6,156 nucleotides of DNA from contig JACMIU010000757.1 in assembly GCA_014380985.1 (NCBI GenBank), positions 1 to 6,156 of the forward strand, written 5' to 3'. This document shows positions 5,411 to 6,156 of this stretch, in pieces. How positions within the stretch are numbered: the first letter of the stretch is position 1; every line of letters begins with the position of its first letter. The position numbers were made by a program, and so were the translations under genes. The stretch comes from Armatimonadota bacterium. Its GTDB lineage: Bacteria; Armatimonadota; Armatimonadia; Armatimonadales; Armatimonadaceae. The notes under the pieces are model-generated. The model searched no databases, was not told the origin of the DNA, and worked only from the letters and a program-made list of their open reading frames with translations.

Positions 5411-6156
5411 TTGATTTCCTTAGCGGTAGCCGCTGTTAATGCGAGTAGCACCGGCACACCGCGCCGGTCGTTGCCATACTCCATATCCACCGACGCTATC
5501 ACGACGCCGGGACGTGGGTTCGTCCACTGCTTCTGATACGCCACGGCGGAAAAGTTCGTGCCGGGATATGCTTTCGTCCACGCGGTTTGTGCGCCGGGCA
5601 GTTGCCGCACTTCGCCCTCTTGCTTGTAGTCATCTATGTCAATTTCGGCGTATACCGGCACGGTTTCGGTTTTCCCATCGGCGTAATGCACAATGTACCG
5701 CGCCATTTCATACTGCTTTTTGTCGCGGCGTTCGTCGTTATTGCGGCGCGAATCCATCCGCGCCGTGTGCAGGAAAAACAGCGCGTCGGCTTTTTGATTG
5801 ACCGGAATACCGCGCACGGCGTCGGGCAGGTTGCCGGGAACGTTGTCGCCTTTCAGCATGATCGCGGTTGGAACGGGCGATGTCGGGAAGTCGTAGATTT
5901 TGTACTGGACGCCCGCGAACGTTTTGGTTCCGGTCGGCAAACCGCTAAAGGTAAACGCCTTATCGCCGAACCATCCGGTCTCGTTGCGGTACTGCGTCGC
6001 CTGCTTACCGATGTCAATGGGCGCGTAGGTTAGCCCCGCGCCCGCCAACACCGACCTGCCGCCCCCGAACGGAGCCTTCAGATTACGTAGCACCGTGCCT
6101 AAAATCCGCGCTTTTTTGGTCGCGTTTTCCGGGTTTTCCTCGGCGTCCTTAAACAG
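5407..6156 (-). CDS. C-terminal part of a larger protein ending in a glycosidase-associated jelly-roll-like domain
   Basis: The frame is open from the TGA at 5407-5409 to the window edge, giving 249 visible residues. The gene therefore begins outside the window, and a GTG at 6093 is an internal valine rather than a convincing start. Visible residues 44-243 form one beta-rich domain. It opens with YAPIDIG and GLPTGTKTFAGVQYKI (72-87), continues with GIPVNQKADALFFLHTA (116-132) and MARYIVHYADGKTETVPV (151-168), and ends with the strand GVPVLLAL (233-240). I recognise this pattern from extracellular polysaccharide-degrading enzymes, including galactosidase-like proteins, where it forms a jelly-roll accessory domain. 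The function of this domain is not settled, and the catalytic part, if any, lies upstream. A charged, Asn/Arg-rich loop (135-148) interrupts the fold. The gene is coupled to the deacetylase by ATGA and is the first visible member of the carbohydrate operon. Confidence 0.75.
   Translation of the reverse strand: MFKDAEENPENATKKARILGTVLRNLKAPFGGGRSVLAGAGLTYAPIDIGKQATQYRNETGWFGDKAFTFSGLPTGTKTFAGVQYKIYDFPTSPVPTAIMLKGDNVPGNLPDAVRGIPVNQKADALFFLHTARMDSRRNNDERRDKKQYEMARYIVHYADGKTETVPVYAEIDIDDYKQEGEVRQLPGAQTAWTKAYPGTNFSAVAYQKQWTNPRPGVVIASVDMEYGNDRRGVPVLLALTAATAKEIK
5417..5421 (-). promoter_or_regulatory. Shine-Dalgarno site of the deacetylase gene
   Basis: AAGGA on the minus strand, 6 bases from the ATG at 5410 and lying within the last codons of the upstream gene. 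It is the best ribosome site in the carbohydrate operon and supports this start together with the ATGA overlap. Confidence 0.75.

Overview
The window is about 6.2 kb of moderately GC-rich bacterial DNA. It is densely coded and every supported gene lies on the minus strand, so transcription runs from base 6156 towards base 1. There are seven protein genes. Both edge genes are cut by the window: the first transcribed lacks its N-terminus and the last lacks its C-terminus. I see no rRNA, tRNA, CRISPR array, insertion sequence or clear intrinsic terminator. The host cannot be named from this sequence. A lipoprotein signal peptide on a large glycosidase, beta-sandwich domains of a type common in plant-polysaccharide degraders, and a YdjC-type deacetylase suggest a saprophytic bacterium. 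Armatimonadota, Planctomycetota or Verrucomicrobiota would fit, but this is a low-confidence inference.

Bases 6156 to 1923 form a carbohydrate operon. It holds (1) the C-terminal 249 residues of a protein ending in a jelly-roll-like, probably sugar-related, domain; (2) a 257-residue YdjC/ChbG-type carbohydrate deacetylase; and (3) a 905-residue exported lipoprotein with a carbohydrate-binding-like N-terminal domain and a clan GH-A-like TIM barrel. Both junctions are 4-base ATGA overlaps, so the three genes are very likely translationally coupled. The working picture is an outer-surface glycosidase that releases sugars, with a cytoplasmic deacetylase acting on imported N-acetylated or otherwise acylated fragments. 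The substrate is unknown.

Bases 1922 to 1824 form a gap of about 100 bases, the only place where a new promoter is likely.

Bases 1823 to 1 form a redox and small-protein cluster: a TFIIB-type zinc-ribbon protein, an FMN nitroreductase-family enzyme, a thioredoxin-fold peroxiredoxin and a DsbA-like CPHC thiol oxidoreductase (partial). The last three genes are only 5 to 10 bases apart. The peroxiredoxin and the CPHC protein both lack a signal peptide, so they probably act together in the cytoplasm as a peroxide-reducing pair.

The least ordinary parts are the glycosidase, whose family I cannot assign, and its strict coupling to the deacetylase. Nothing in the window amounts to a clearly new system.
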